A stretch of 64,000 nucleotides of DNA from Thunnus maccoyii (Eukaryota > Chordata > Actinopteri > Scombriformes > Scombridae). This document shows positions 47,801 through 60,800 of this stretch, piece after piece. The stretch lies in contig NC_056533.1 of the NCBI RefSeq assembly GCF_910596095.1, positions 28,370,662 through 28,434,661 of the forward strand, written 5' to 3'. The first letter of the stretch is position 1. Each line of letters starts with the position of its first letter. A program made the position numbers and the translations under genes. The notes beneath the pieces were generated by a model. The model was not told where the DNA came from, did no database searches, and saw only the letters and a list, made by a program, of their open reading frames with translations.

Positions 47801-50800
47801 TGTACATTGTATATTTGAATATTATTGTATCCTGTATTTGCCATTGTTTTACAAGATATTTCTGTTATCTCTCTCTTTCAGGTATCTAATTGTATTTTTC
47901 CATCTTATTGCTACTTTATTTCTTCATTTTGCTGTTCTGACACCTGCTCCAAATTAATTTCTTGTAAACATGTACTTGGTTAATTAAGTCTGATTATGAT
48001 TATAAGAGAACATTAAAACTCACCAACATGAACGGATCCCGATAGGGTGTAGATGAATGTAGTCCATCCTGTCAAAAACAGACTTTTATTTACAGTGTAT
48101 GTATAATGGTGAATTGGATGAAACACTTTCAAAGAATTCTCTTCTCTTAAAGACAATATATCAATATAAAAAGGAAAAGGAAATTAAAATGACCCCTAAA
48201 ACTTAATATCCTAAGAGAGAATGCATTAATTCACAAATCATAAAACCAAACATACAATTGGACGACTTCTTTTCTGACAGTTTATATTTTTCTAACCAAA
48301 ACTTCACAGATGAGCACAAAGGTGAGGTGGTGAACTTGAGGGCAGAATAATACAGAAGTAATGTTGAATTTAAATGTACAATTGTTTTCCTGTGCTTTGT
48401 CATATAAAGCTTTCTTTCTCGCCATGTCTCGCTCTCAAGTCAAGTCAAGTCAATTTTATTTGTAAAGCCCAATATTACAAATCCCAAATTTGCCTCGGGG
48501 TCTCTACACTCTGTACAGCAATGCAACATCTTTTGTCCTTAGACCCTTAATTCAAATGAGGAAAAACTCCCTAAAGAACCCTTGAACGGGGAAAAAAATG
48601 GGAGAAACCTCAGAGAGAGCAACAGAGGAGAGATCCCTCTTCCAGGACGGACAGACATGCAATAGATGTTGTGTACAGAAAACACCACGCTTTCTCTGTT
48701 AATGTTAAATGCTGAGCTGTCCTGTCCTCCAACAGCTTTACAAGCTTTATGAGCCCTGCGGCGCTTCTGTTAGTGTTGTAAATGTCCGCTGATAACACGT
48801 TTGTCCCTCTACTCCACAGTAGAAGTGCAGTCTTTGATCAAAAACCGAGTGTGAACCTTGTCTATACTGAACTAGATCCTTCTTGGTGAAGACTGTAAAA
48901 CAAGACTATTACTATTAATTGTGTGGCAAAATATCAGAGTTCTATTTCATTATTACTGTGGATTGTAAGTAAAATCTTTGAGAACCTCTAAATCTTGTGT
49001 TATATTAACAGCATACTGCTTGAATTTTAGATTGTGAAACTACTGTATTTGTTGATATATTATTAATTACAGTTTCACCATTTGTCTATGTAATAGTCAA
49101 ATCACAGTAAAATCAGTAAAAAAAAAAATGTTTTTGCCACTTGGGGGAAGCGGAAACAAGCTGTGAGCATAACATCATATTTATTATGTTGTTAGCAAAT
49201 AGTTGTCTATTTACACATCCAGCAGAAAAGCAGCAATATTAGCATTCATTTGGAGCTGTGTTTGTGCCCACCTGGCAAATGTAAATCTAATTAACTCCTT
49301 GTTTAGTGTAGATTTTGGGCTCCACCAACTCCTGAAGGAAATGACTCTTTAGCTGTTAAATGCACCACAATGTTTACCTCAGCTACAGCAGGTTCTTCTA
49401 GCTTTTTTGCTGAAAGCAGCCGAAAACGACACTGATGAGAACGGAAAGGATGAGCCAAATCAGTAACATTGTGTAAACCAAAACAATGAGCTGAAAGACG
49501 CTATAAACCTCATTGGAGCTGAGGGTAACTGCAGAGTCAGGTGATAATTGTCTGTTCATATGCAGATACGTCGTTTGATCCATTGTTCATATAAAAATAT
49601 GAATTATAGCCACTTTAAAGCAAGACTATGTAACTTTTGCTGAAAACGAGAACTGGTCACAAGTGACAATTCCAGGATATTGATTAATGTTAAAACAGAG
49701 TGTCATAGTAGCACAAGTAGAGAGGAGCTATGAAATCAGCAAACAAATTCAGTAACACAAAATATATCTGACGTTTGCTAACATTAGCCACCATAACCTA
49801 CTGATTATACCAGAACACGCTGTAGCAGCAAAACTTATGAGCGTGTTGAACTGAGCAGCTATGTGTTTTATTTAAGAATTTCCCTTTTCATTTTCAAAAG
49901 GATGAGAGTCTTATTCCTTTTTTCAAAAGTTACAAAATCTCGATTTAAGGGTCATGATTTGTGTCAAAGATTTTTCTTTAAAAAAGCAGAGGTTTAAAAA
50001 CTACTTTTCATTTCAATGTTATGTTCCAAGGTATCACATGTTATTCTATTTCCTGCTACAAGAGGACGATATTCAATACATTTTTTAGTAAACTGAGTCA
50101 TCCTTTAGTGAAGATACTTCAGAGTACATGCTTTCAGTGACAGTTAAGAGTAAAATGAGGAGGGATGGCTGAAGGTCAGTCAGAGCACAAAGATACAGTG
50201 AGATGCTTTTATGAAAATATCATTAGAGACCACTCTGGAAATATGTGACTAACCAACCATTTACAAATGTTATTTTATAGTACCTGAGGGGACTGGCTGG
50301 ACGTACTGGGCTCCTGCCTGCAGTCTGAAGTCCAGGTACAGGGTTGGTGTCCTTGTGAAGACCCTGGACTGCGGAAAAGAAATGACAGTCATAAAATCTG
50401 CATACTCTCTCTCACACAGCCACAAGCTTTATTTTTTTTGTATGAAACAGAAAACCCATTCATGCAAACTTTGAAATAGTGGCGCCAATGACTGTCATGG
50501 TCATTTGCTTACAAATTTAGAAACATCTGCATGGCTGTTAAAGTTGTATTGCTTTACTACCCAACAAAGGAGTGCTGTGGCTTCACACCCTACTGATCAC
50601 CACAGCGGTTTTCGGAGAAAGTCAGACTCAATTATTCAGAGTTTTGTGGCTTACATTTCTTGCACTAAACAGCTCTTTTTATTATACAATATGTGTGTGT
50701 GTGTGTGTTTGTTTTTTTTAACCATGAGTAAGACATTTCACCAGGTGTCCTCAGGCTTATTCCACATCTGCAGTTGTTGCAAATAACCTAAATAAGAAAC

Positions 50801-51785
50801 TCTCAACATTGCGGCTTTGCAAAGAGGAAACATGAGTCAGAAAGTCAGCAAAGTGTGGAAAATTATAGCACCTGTGTTTTCTTAGAGTTCCTTGTCCTCA
50901 TTTTGTGCAGAATTACTGCTGTCATCTGTTAAAATATAACAAATATAGGGCATTTCTACAGGCTATTTTCAGGGATTCTTCTGCGTAGTGTAGAGCAAGT
51001 AATCAATCAGTCCTAACATATTACTATTACTTACATAATTACTCAACAGCACAAGTCCGGTCCTCGAAGTGAAGCTGTTGGGTTCATATACGCACCAACT
51101 CTGAACTAAACCAACTGATTCCTGATTGTTTACCATCTAACATTAGCATAATGACAATTATGGACTTACTGAGAGTTGCATTTCTCCCCTTTTCCCTGTG
51201 CCAAGCTAACACATACTGGAAAAGTCCGTCAACCTAACACACAGTGACCAAACTAATATCAACCCTCCATCGAACTCCTGATGACCCTCAAATTGTTGAA
51301 ATAGCAGAGATTTACTGGGATTACTGTTATCCATTGTGCTGCTCGTTACTGAAAAGAAATAATCACATTACTGTAAAGTGTTACAGACAATATTCCATTG
51401 TAAAATGTTCAATAGTTTGACTATCTGCTGATTTCTTGAGGGACAATACAAAATCAGTGACTCACTCACTGCATTTCCTCCCAATCTCCTGTTCAGTTTT
51501 CATCACCAGATGTTGTGAACTGTCCTTGTTCAAAGAGCACCTCATTAAGTGAGAGGAGTGGGGATTTAAGTCTAAATAATCTGTTAGTTTTTAAAAGATC
51601 TGGGTATTATCGTTAAAAACCCAAAATGATAAGCCTCATACGGTATTAATACAACAGAGAAATTGATATTTGACTTGTAGTGGAGGAGGAGGAGGCTACT
51701 AGAGTTCAGTGACCTCTGTTAAACCCACAGATTTGAATGCCGGATGACAACTGTGTCTTCTGCCCTGTAGTAACCTTGTTCACTC

Positions 51786-51824
<39 letters not shown>

Positions 51825-54800
51825 TTGAAACCATTATTGGCATAATTCACTCTCAGATTAATGTTTGCCCTTCATTTCTCTTGAGTCGTCACTTCCTTAA
51901 GCAGGCTTCAACTATCAACTTCCAGTAATGTTCACAGGTGTAATAAAACAAGTACATAGACAGACACGGACGTGCACACACACACAAACACACACACGTC
52001 AGGACTACAACACTACTAAGTCATCCTCGCAGGCCTGGACAATCTGCTCCTCATTTGCTGTTTCCTCTTCAGACAGACACTCCTTAAACTCACATTGGTC
52101 AAATACTGTGGTTAACTGCCATTTCCTTGCACGCATGCACGCACGCACACACACGCATGCACAAATGAACACACGCACATTTATGTCATTGTTTGTCGGT
52201 TTTTCCAGTTTGACTCGAGCGTCCAAGCAAATGACCAATCACCATGAGATCAACAGCTACTTGGGAAGTAAACATCATGTTCAGTTTCAAAGTGCTCCTC
52301 TTGTTGTGGTTCAATTTGCCGTTATGATGTTACAGTGACATCACAACCCTGTAGGTGAAATATGAGAACACGCACACACACACACCTTCACTCCTAAAGC
52401 TTCTCCAGATATCACAGCAACTGTAACTCCTCCCTGGCTTGGTTTGGGGATCTCTGAGCTTCGGAGCTCCTGGTACGCTGGTTCCACCATCTTGTCTCGT
52501 CGCGGCAGGTTCACCCATAGCTGTAAGCCCACCACCGGCTCCTCTGACACGGGCATCTCAGCATGGACCACTCCCCGTCCTGCAGTCATCCACTAGTGGA
52601 CAAGGAGAGGCATATTACACATATACCAAAGACAAAGACACACATGTTGAATTAGTTTTAGATCAGATTTCTGTCAGTGAACCACCTGTTGTTGGTACAG
52701 TTATGCATGCATATAGTTTTAGGATAGGTTCACAATGAAACACATAATTTTGAAACAATAGTCAGGTGCCTGTATGAATATTGAAACTGATTTTTCTTGC
52801 TGTAATCATTCCTCCTGTTCATACTGACCATTAAAATATCCTTTAATCATGTGTTGATAATGTAAGGGACAAAATCCACAATCCTTATTTTGAGAAAAAA
52901 TGTATTTAAAAGTTTATCTGAAGATGAAATGAAGCCTCAGTCAGTCTGTGTTAGTCAAACAAGTCAGTATCATTCAAAGTTACTCTTCTCTCTGCCTCAA
53001 CGGACCGTATTTTCCTGTTCAGCTGCAGCGGCAGGATAGTAACAAAAGGAGGGAATTTGGTAACTTTATAATATATCATCTTGACTTGACTAGTTTGGAG
53101 GCCTGAAGTTTCATATTATCTTCAAATAAACTTTAAAATATAATTTTGCACAGAAAGAAGGCTGTGGGTTTTGTCCCCTGTGAATTCACAGAGAGCAAGT
53201 TGTCTTTCAGAGATTTATTGCAATACTCAGACTACACATTTGCAAATGCGAATCCCTCAGTTTGCTAGACTGGAAGAGAGCCTGAGTGAAGTTCAAAATC
53301 ATATTTGGACATTTAAGCGTGTCATCACAGAACATCTCATATTCATCATCCTGACAGGTGTCTTTTAATTAATGTACAATATTCCTTCTATTCATTCATG
53401 ACCTCATCTATGTTTCTTCCTTAGGGAGTTTTCTTCTCTGCATCTGTTTATGAAGAACTACAAGTTGAAGGCCAAATCTCACAGCTCACACTTTAATTAG
53501 CTCATCCACACCTGTTGAGAGCCAGCAGTGAAACATGTTCACATGAGAGGAAACTATTTATTGTTCACTTAGCTGTATTGTTTGCATACATTGAAAATGC
53601 CTTACGAATGGATCTTTTTATGTCCAGTGTGAACAGGAGGGATGATTACAGCAAGGAAAACATCTGTCAGTGTTCATTTGGGCACACGACTGTTGTTTTA
53701 AGACAGATTTGAAAAAATATCAACATGTTCTTTAATAACGAGATATAACTACGATGCAATGCAACCAGCTGTCACATTGGATTTATCTTTTTTTACTGCC
53801 AATATTTTCTTATATTGTATCTTCTGGGTTTGATTTTCAGAAAAACAAGCAATGTTCCCCCATTACAAAGCCTTTTAGTCACCAGACCACGTCAACAAGT
53901 TAACATATTCATAGTAAAGGATTACCTAGCACAAGACATCAATCTAAAAGTCAATTTTTGAAGCTAGTTCCAGGTAGTGATTCGAAACAGGATGCAATTA
54001 AGTTTAGTTTAACAGCTCCTTTTGGGCCAACTGGAAATTTCCACTGTCTAGCTTTGCTTTAATGCAGCCAGTCCTTTATAATTCATCTGTGACTGTTCAT
54101 CATGCTTCTTGGTTTCTTTTATTGAGGTATGCTCTTTATTTACTCTCAGGGATCTAGTGGATGATAAAACATGCAGAATACAACAAAGGATGACTTGAAA
54201 CTCAGAGATCAGAGGCAGCATTTGACATGAAGTTAATGAGTGGCTCAAATTAAATTTAAAACATATATAATGATATAATAGAAACACAGTCTAACCTGGG
54301 GAGAAGCTGCCAGTTTGGGCACATTAAGTCCTGCTAAAGAAAGTCGTTGTATAAAAATATGAAGACTGTAATTCATTTAAAACTGACACAACTTCAAATA
54401 AACATTAGGAATGAATCTTCTGGGATTTTTAAAAGTTGATGGAAGAAATGTCTGTTCCAAAATGTTGGTGTGATGTCTTCACCACTTCCTTCAATGAAAC
54501 ACTGCTTTAATCTGAGTCAGTGTCTGAGCTTTCCCTAAAGGACAGGCAGGCGTCTGTTTGAGTATCTGCAGCTCCCACGTGACGTCCGAGCCTACAGAGG
54601 GTGCACATGGTGGGGTAGAGCAAATTCAGCTGTACTGACTGATCCTCTGTTGCATATTGAAGCTGAGTCAGCAGTCTGTGTACGTGTGTGTGCGTGTGTA
54701 TGTGTGCTTTACTACTTTAAAAGCACAGGAAACAACCCACAGGGCATGATATCCAATTAGTGTGAGTGCACAACATTGTAATGCATAATATATAATGAGT

Positions 54801-57800
54801 TTGTGAGGATGTGTGCGCCAATAGGTTTAAGTCTTGTTCTGCTCTTGTAAGTTTAAGTTAACAGTAAGTGGACTGAATGCCTCTGATTAAAAGGTCACGA
54901 CTTGCTTTAAATCAACCACGTTTACATTTACAATCAGAGGATTAGGCTGATATAGATAATGATCATGTTATATAACATGTATGCAATATCTGAAAGAGCA
55001 GGAATTATAACCACTCCATTTGGTAATAGCAAAATTAAAGGAATAATTCATCATTTTGCTAGACACACTTTTTTGCTTTCTTGTCAAGAGTTAGATAAGA
55101 AGATTAAAGTCCAGATGAAACAGCATTAAGAGAGGATCCGACTTTCTTATCGTGACATATTTATGAGTGAAGGATAGACAGGCGGGACATAACGTTGGGA
55201 GGAATTTGATTTGAACGTTGAAAAGTGGCCATGTCATAATGAATCTTAGCTCTGTGCTGCTAAAAGTTGAAGATTGATTGATAGGTGGATGTCATGATAT
55301 TATTGGTTGAAATAAGTTGGTTCAAGCCAATGCAAGCACACGTCATATTTTGTTTTACAGGTAGAAAACACAATTGGATTTTGATATAAGAATGCAAAGA
55401 AATGGATTGTATTGTATTTTTTGGCATGTATTGTTAAATAGGTGCACAATATGACTGACTATATGACATATAATGAAGCTACAGCAATCAGCTGGTTAGC
55501 TTAGCTTAGCATAAACAATGGAAAGGTAACAACATTTACCTTCCATCTCCTCTAAAGCTCACTAATCAACATGTTATATGTTGTTTGTTTCAGCCACACA
55601 AAAAGCAAAGTGTAAAAACAACCAGTTGTGGGGTTTTTTTAGAAGTCATGTCATCAATGTGAGGTTTCCAGACAATCAATGCATGGCCAGAAAATGTTTT
55701 GGCACATAACCCCCCAGTGTGTGTTGTTGTGCTGTTTAACACTTAGTTTTCTGTACAAATTAAACAAGTTAAAACATGTTAATTAGTGAATTTTAGAAGT
55801 GGAGGTAAGCAGATTTTCTTTTTGAACAACTAGTTGTTTCCACCTGTTTCCAGTCTTTATGCTAAGCTAAGCTAACTGGCTGCTCGTGGTAGCTTTGTAT
55901 TGACCATATAGACCATTGACTGTATATAAATATGGACGACGTGACTCAACTTCCTGCCACTATGCAAAAGTGAAGCCAAAATATCTCCTTTCCAGGAGCT
56001 GCCGTCTTGCATTTGTGATGTCATTTGGAGCCATCATCCTGCCACCCGCAGTAGAGTCGGGTGGCAGGATGATGGCCCCTCAGCCATCGCCACCTGACGG
56101 AGGTTTGAGAGTGGCTGTCGCAGCTCTCAATCATGACACCACACCCCTTTTTTATATTGTCAAATAACTGATTAAATACAAACTTATCAGAAAAATGAGC
56201 ACTTGGACATACATTGGTGTGATAAGAATGACCTAAAATGATGAAAACCATCTTTGGTAAAAAAAAAAAAATAAAAAAATTATTTGACGTGTACTTTGAT
56301 TTTTTAGTTTGGCTCATGTCCCATCTCCTAACATGGAGGGGGCGGGACTTATGACCTGTACTGCAGCCAGCCACCAGGGGGAAATGAGAGTGATATCAAC
56401 CTTCTCATCTAACCCTCGGCAAGAAAGTGAATGAGCGTCATTCCCAGAATGTTGAAGCATTCCTTCAAAAAAACATAAAAATATTGTAAAATCATTATAA
56501 AACACTATAAACATATAATTTCCCATTACTTGCAGATCTCCAGGTTTCAGTTGTCCTGAATGGCCACAGAAGTCTTCATGGGCTGTCATCCCCTCTAAAA
56601 CATAAGTTACCTGTTTGAGGAAAGACACAAACAAAGATGTAGCATAAACAGCTATGGCAGACACGTACATAATTGCCTCATAGATGACTTAATAACTGTA
56701 TTAATGATACCATGTATTTATAATAATTAAGTGAAATATCATGTTCCAAGCTTCACTCACTTAGGCCACAAGCTTACAAACAAGTGCTGACCTAAAAGCA
56801 TGTGTGTGCTCATTTTCACCGCCCCAGTGGTCAAGCTGGACAGGAATAGTGTGGAGTCAAAGGTTCAAAGGTGAACATCTGTGTAAGGGAAGAGAGCTCA
56901 GGCCCCTGCCGCGAGCTGCCTGTGATCCATCTCCACAGCTGTGTAACTTCAACAGTCATGCGAGTGTGAGAAAACACACCTGCTGAAAGGCATGCTGGGA
57001 GTGTAGCCGAGTCCTGTCCACCCACACTGGGAGATTTAAGTTGCATCTGCCAAATCAAATAAACTTGGTGGAATGTCTGGCAATCTAAGGATAATATTTG
57101 GGGTCTTTAAATTTGCATTTAAAAAGATACAAGTCAGACCTGCCACATTACCTCCATTCGACAATGTGGTAGTTGTATTACTGCTAATACTACACAGACA
57201 CATACAAATTTAAGAATGACTGTGGAAAAAATATAGTGATATTTAACAGAGTTAAACCAGAATTTGTAGAAACAAATGACAGGTTTATGGTGAATTTAAT
57301 GTGCACAATTAAGCTAAAATCCTTTACAAATTCTGTATTTTTTAATGAAATCAGTTTCAAAAACAGGTTTATCACTATGTGGTTCACACAGAGACTAACA
57401 GAGTAGGTACCAGAATAAGACCAAATTATTGTATTTTCCATCCTTTGAGTCCTGAAATAAAGAGTTATTCGATCACACCTTTTCCCAGGACAAACTAAAC
57501 GGCTTCTAAAGTTGTAATCAAATAGTACGCGCTGCATTTACCGTTTAAAAAAATGGGTGCAGCTACTTTCCAAACCATGCTCAAATATAATTTGCCTTCA
57601 CTAAAAGCAGCATTAATTAATTTGGCCACACGGGGCAGCAGAACAAGCAGTAAAACACTGATGTACAGTATTACCTCATTTTGGTTAATGTATTAGGAAA
57701 CAGTTTCCTATTTACAAACCCAGCAGACACAGAACCACATAGCTTTTATTAACAGTTGTGTTTCCGTCCACCTGGTGAATGTACATCTAATATTTACTTT

Positions 57801-60800
57801 CAGTTGTGCTTTTGGTCTCCAGTAACTAATGAGGGAAATATCTGGTTCTTTAGCTGCTAAAAGTTTCACTATGTTCACCAGCTAGTTGCTAATTTTGTGC
57901 TGAGCAGGTGTGCAATGAGTTTATCAAACCTTTTTTGGGGGACTGAAAATGGTTTCCTGCAGCAGCTGGAATCAACATTGAGGAGAGCAGTGAGAGTGAA
58001 TCAAAACAGTAAAGTTGTGGTCCATAAAACCAAAACACTGAGCTGAAAAAAAATGCTCCAGAGTGATGAGGAGAGCTGCAGAGTCTCTGTGGCCTCGTCA
58101 TTATATGAGACTTTCACATAACACATTTGATCCAATAAAAATATGAATTAGTGCAGCTTTAAAGTGAAGGTTATTCTTAAAAAAAATCAATCATGAACAG
58201 GTTTTTAATATTATGAAGTTTGAAAGGGTGTGAAAAATCTTCATGTCCATACATGCAAGATAATAACTGCATTAATCCTTCTGTTATTTTTTTTATTTAT
58301 AAATTGATCACTGAATCTGTAAAATGTCAACAGTGATGAGAAATCGCCATCACAATAAGGTCCAAAATTATGTCTTAAAATTGTTTTTAAAAAACCTAAA
58401 TGTATTGAAATTACAAGTGACAAAAATTACCAGTTGTAACCAGCAAAAATGTCATATTTTTACTTAAATAAAAGCTATTATTCACTTATCAATCTTGGCA
58501 TATAAGTCAATCAGTCAATTAAATAATAGATTACTGAATTTCATCACAACTCTAAAAGAAAGGGATTAAAACAAGACTGCAAAGAAGGAACTAAATGGGA
58601 GTGAAGTTGTGTTCTAAACTGTGTATAATAGGTAGATTTTAAATATGTAATTTCACACTTTCATACTTTATTAAAATGACCATGAACTGGCCATGAAAGG
58701 GGCTGGCAATAGAAATAGACCCAGCAAGGACTCAACAGCAGAGCTGTTTTAGATAGATAGATAGTTTTTGATGATTTATGGGGAGAAAAGCAGTGAAATG
58801 TTGTATTAAAAAAATGTAAAGTAGAGTATTATGTTGAACATGGATGTGTGTGCAAGAAGCTACATCAGTATTGTGTTATCAGTAAGTTTTTTTGAACTCA
58901 CATAATTATTTGACCTTTCAGTTTCAATAAAACTGGGACAGCCGAAATGTCAGTATGTCAGTGACAACGGTCAAGGAAGATGTCCTTTGGCGGAGAAAGA
59001 GTACATCACTTTCAAATGCACAGAAAAAAAAAAAGCAAAGTAAGGATGGCTCAACAAAAGAACAAAAGCACCTCAGAAGTCAGGGGTATTCCTCTCTTTC
59101 ATAAGAAGGGGATTTTTTTGTGAGCTGTCATGATTAAAAATTTGACCCAAAGCATTCTGAGATAAACTTGAGTTTAGGCAGTAATAACAGTACCAGTGGA
59201 TGATGAATCTCTGGCTTTCTATATGACTTTTGAAGTCATATATAAATAAATAAACTTATATCATCATGTGTGGGAGGCACTTGAGTGTGCTTTCTTTCTT
59301 GACACTGTCCTGCTGTTGCCATCTAGTGATCAAAGTAGGAATCTCAGCCCTCAGTCAAACAAGTTGGTCCCTCTTTTGTGTATTCGGTTGAAGGAATTGT
59401 ATCAATTCAATACTATTATATTATTTTGAGATGTTAGGGGCATTTTTCTAAATGAAGGAGAGGATCCAACAAAAATATTATTAACACTGGGGAGGGCCTA
59501 ACTATTTTAATTACCCACAATAATTTCAATACAATCCCTCAGGCTGTGACTCAGGAGGGAGAGCTAGTCCTCCTTTGATTGCGAGGGTGGTGATTCAATC
59601 CCTGACGTCTCCTGTCCACGTGTCAAAAAAGTCTTCTTGAGCAAGACATTGAATACCAATTACTCCTGATGGAGGCCAGCATCTTGAATCAGAGTGTGAG
59701 TTTGTGTGTGAGTGAGAAGAAACATTTTTAATTGCTTCGTCCCTTAGGGTAGAAAAGCCACTACATAAGTGTAGTTCTTTTGCCATTTATATATTTTCAT
59801 TGTTATGCAAAGCCTTCACCCCAATGGCTAGGTTCTTTGGTGAGGTTGAAAGCATGCAGGATGTGTTGCTTTGTATTGAAAATGGATATTCAACCTTTTA
59901 CCACTTGCTGGGTTAATTCAATTCAATTCAATTCAATTCAATTCAATTCAATTCAATTCAATTCAATTCAATTCAATTCAATTCAATTCAATTTTATTTA
60001 TATAGCACCAGATCATAACAAAAGTCATCTCAGGGCACTTTTCACGTGGAGCAGGTCTAGACCATACTCTTTAATTTACAGAGAGAGAAACCCAACAATT
60101 CCCCCATGAGCAAGCACTTGGTGACAACGGTGAGGAAAAACTCCCCTTTAACAGGGAGAAACCTCAAGCAGAACCTGGCTCTAGGTGGGCAGCCATCTGC
60201 TTTGACCGGTTGGGTTAAGATGAAAGATTGTGAGGAAAGGATGATAGCATTGTTTTGTATGTTTAGTTTTTATAGTCATGAAGTCACAGCTTATCAATGA
60301 AAAGAGGACGCAAACTTAGGCACCACACTGACGAAGGCACGAAAACGTCTGATGAGGTGAATAAAGCATGATGTAATGTGTGACTTATTTTAATTTTGAT
60401 AAATATCCTGAACTGAGTCATATAGCAAAGTTTGATATAAGGACACAATATACTTTACATATCTGCAGCGGATTCAGAACTTTTTGTTGGACTCTCTCCA
60501 ACTTATTGCGATTATCTGAATATTTATGAGTCTGGATTGCCTTAAAAAATACAGTCAAAGAGTCTCACCGTCTCAAATCCTCTGTGAGGGTGGTCTGGGA
60601 AACCTGACGGCTTGCTCACTCTAAACTCGTCCAACATCAGAAAAGGATCCAGGTTCCTCAGCTAGAAATAAAATATGTACCGTATTACATAAATTAAAAA
60701 GCCTGTTAATTTGAGTTTACAATTGAGGTATTTTTGTACTAATAAAATGGATCAACATTTATAATAAATCAACCTGTTGAGGCACTTACCTCCTTTCTAC

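Larger units (their letters stand above)
40014..48023 (-). other. pir intron 6 (8 kb), transposon-rich
   Basis: It hosts two Tc1 relics in inverted array (41833-43060) and a CR1/L2-group LINE relic (43300-46480). I found no exon inside. The sequence at 40014-41740 and 46700-48023 shows no other confident feature. Confidence 0.85.

Noticed and set aside
56021-56670. Minus-strand frames of 117-118 codons
   Set aside because: One is antisense to an interspersed repeat. The other only contains pir exon 3 ([11 protein letters not shown]) extended into intron; the exon is annotated instead.
59915-59991. Regular 5-bp array that could be mistaken for a CRISPR-like or satellite array
   Set aside because: It is a simple (TTCAA)n microsatellite with no spacers, attached to an interspersed repeat.
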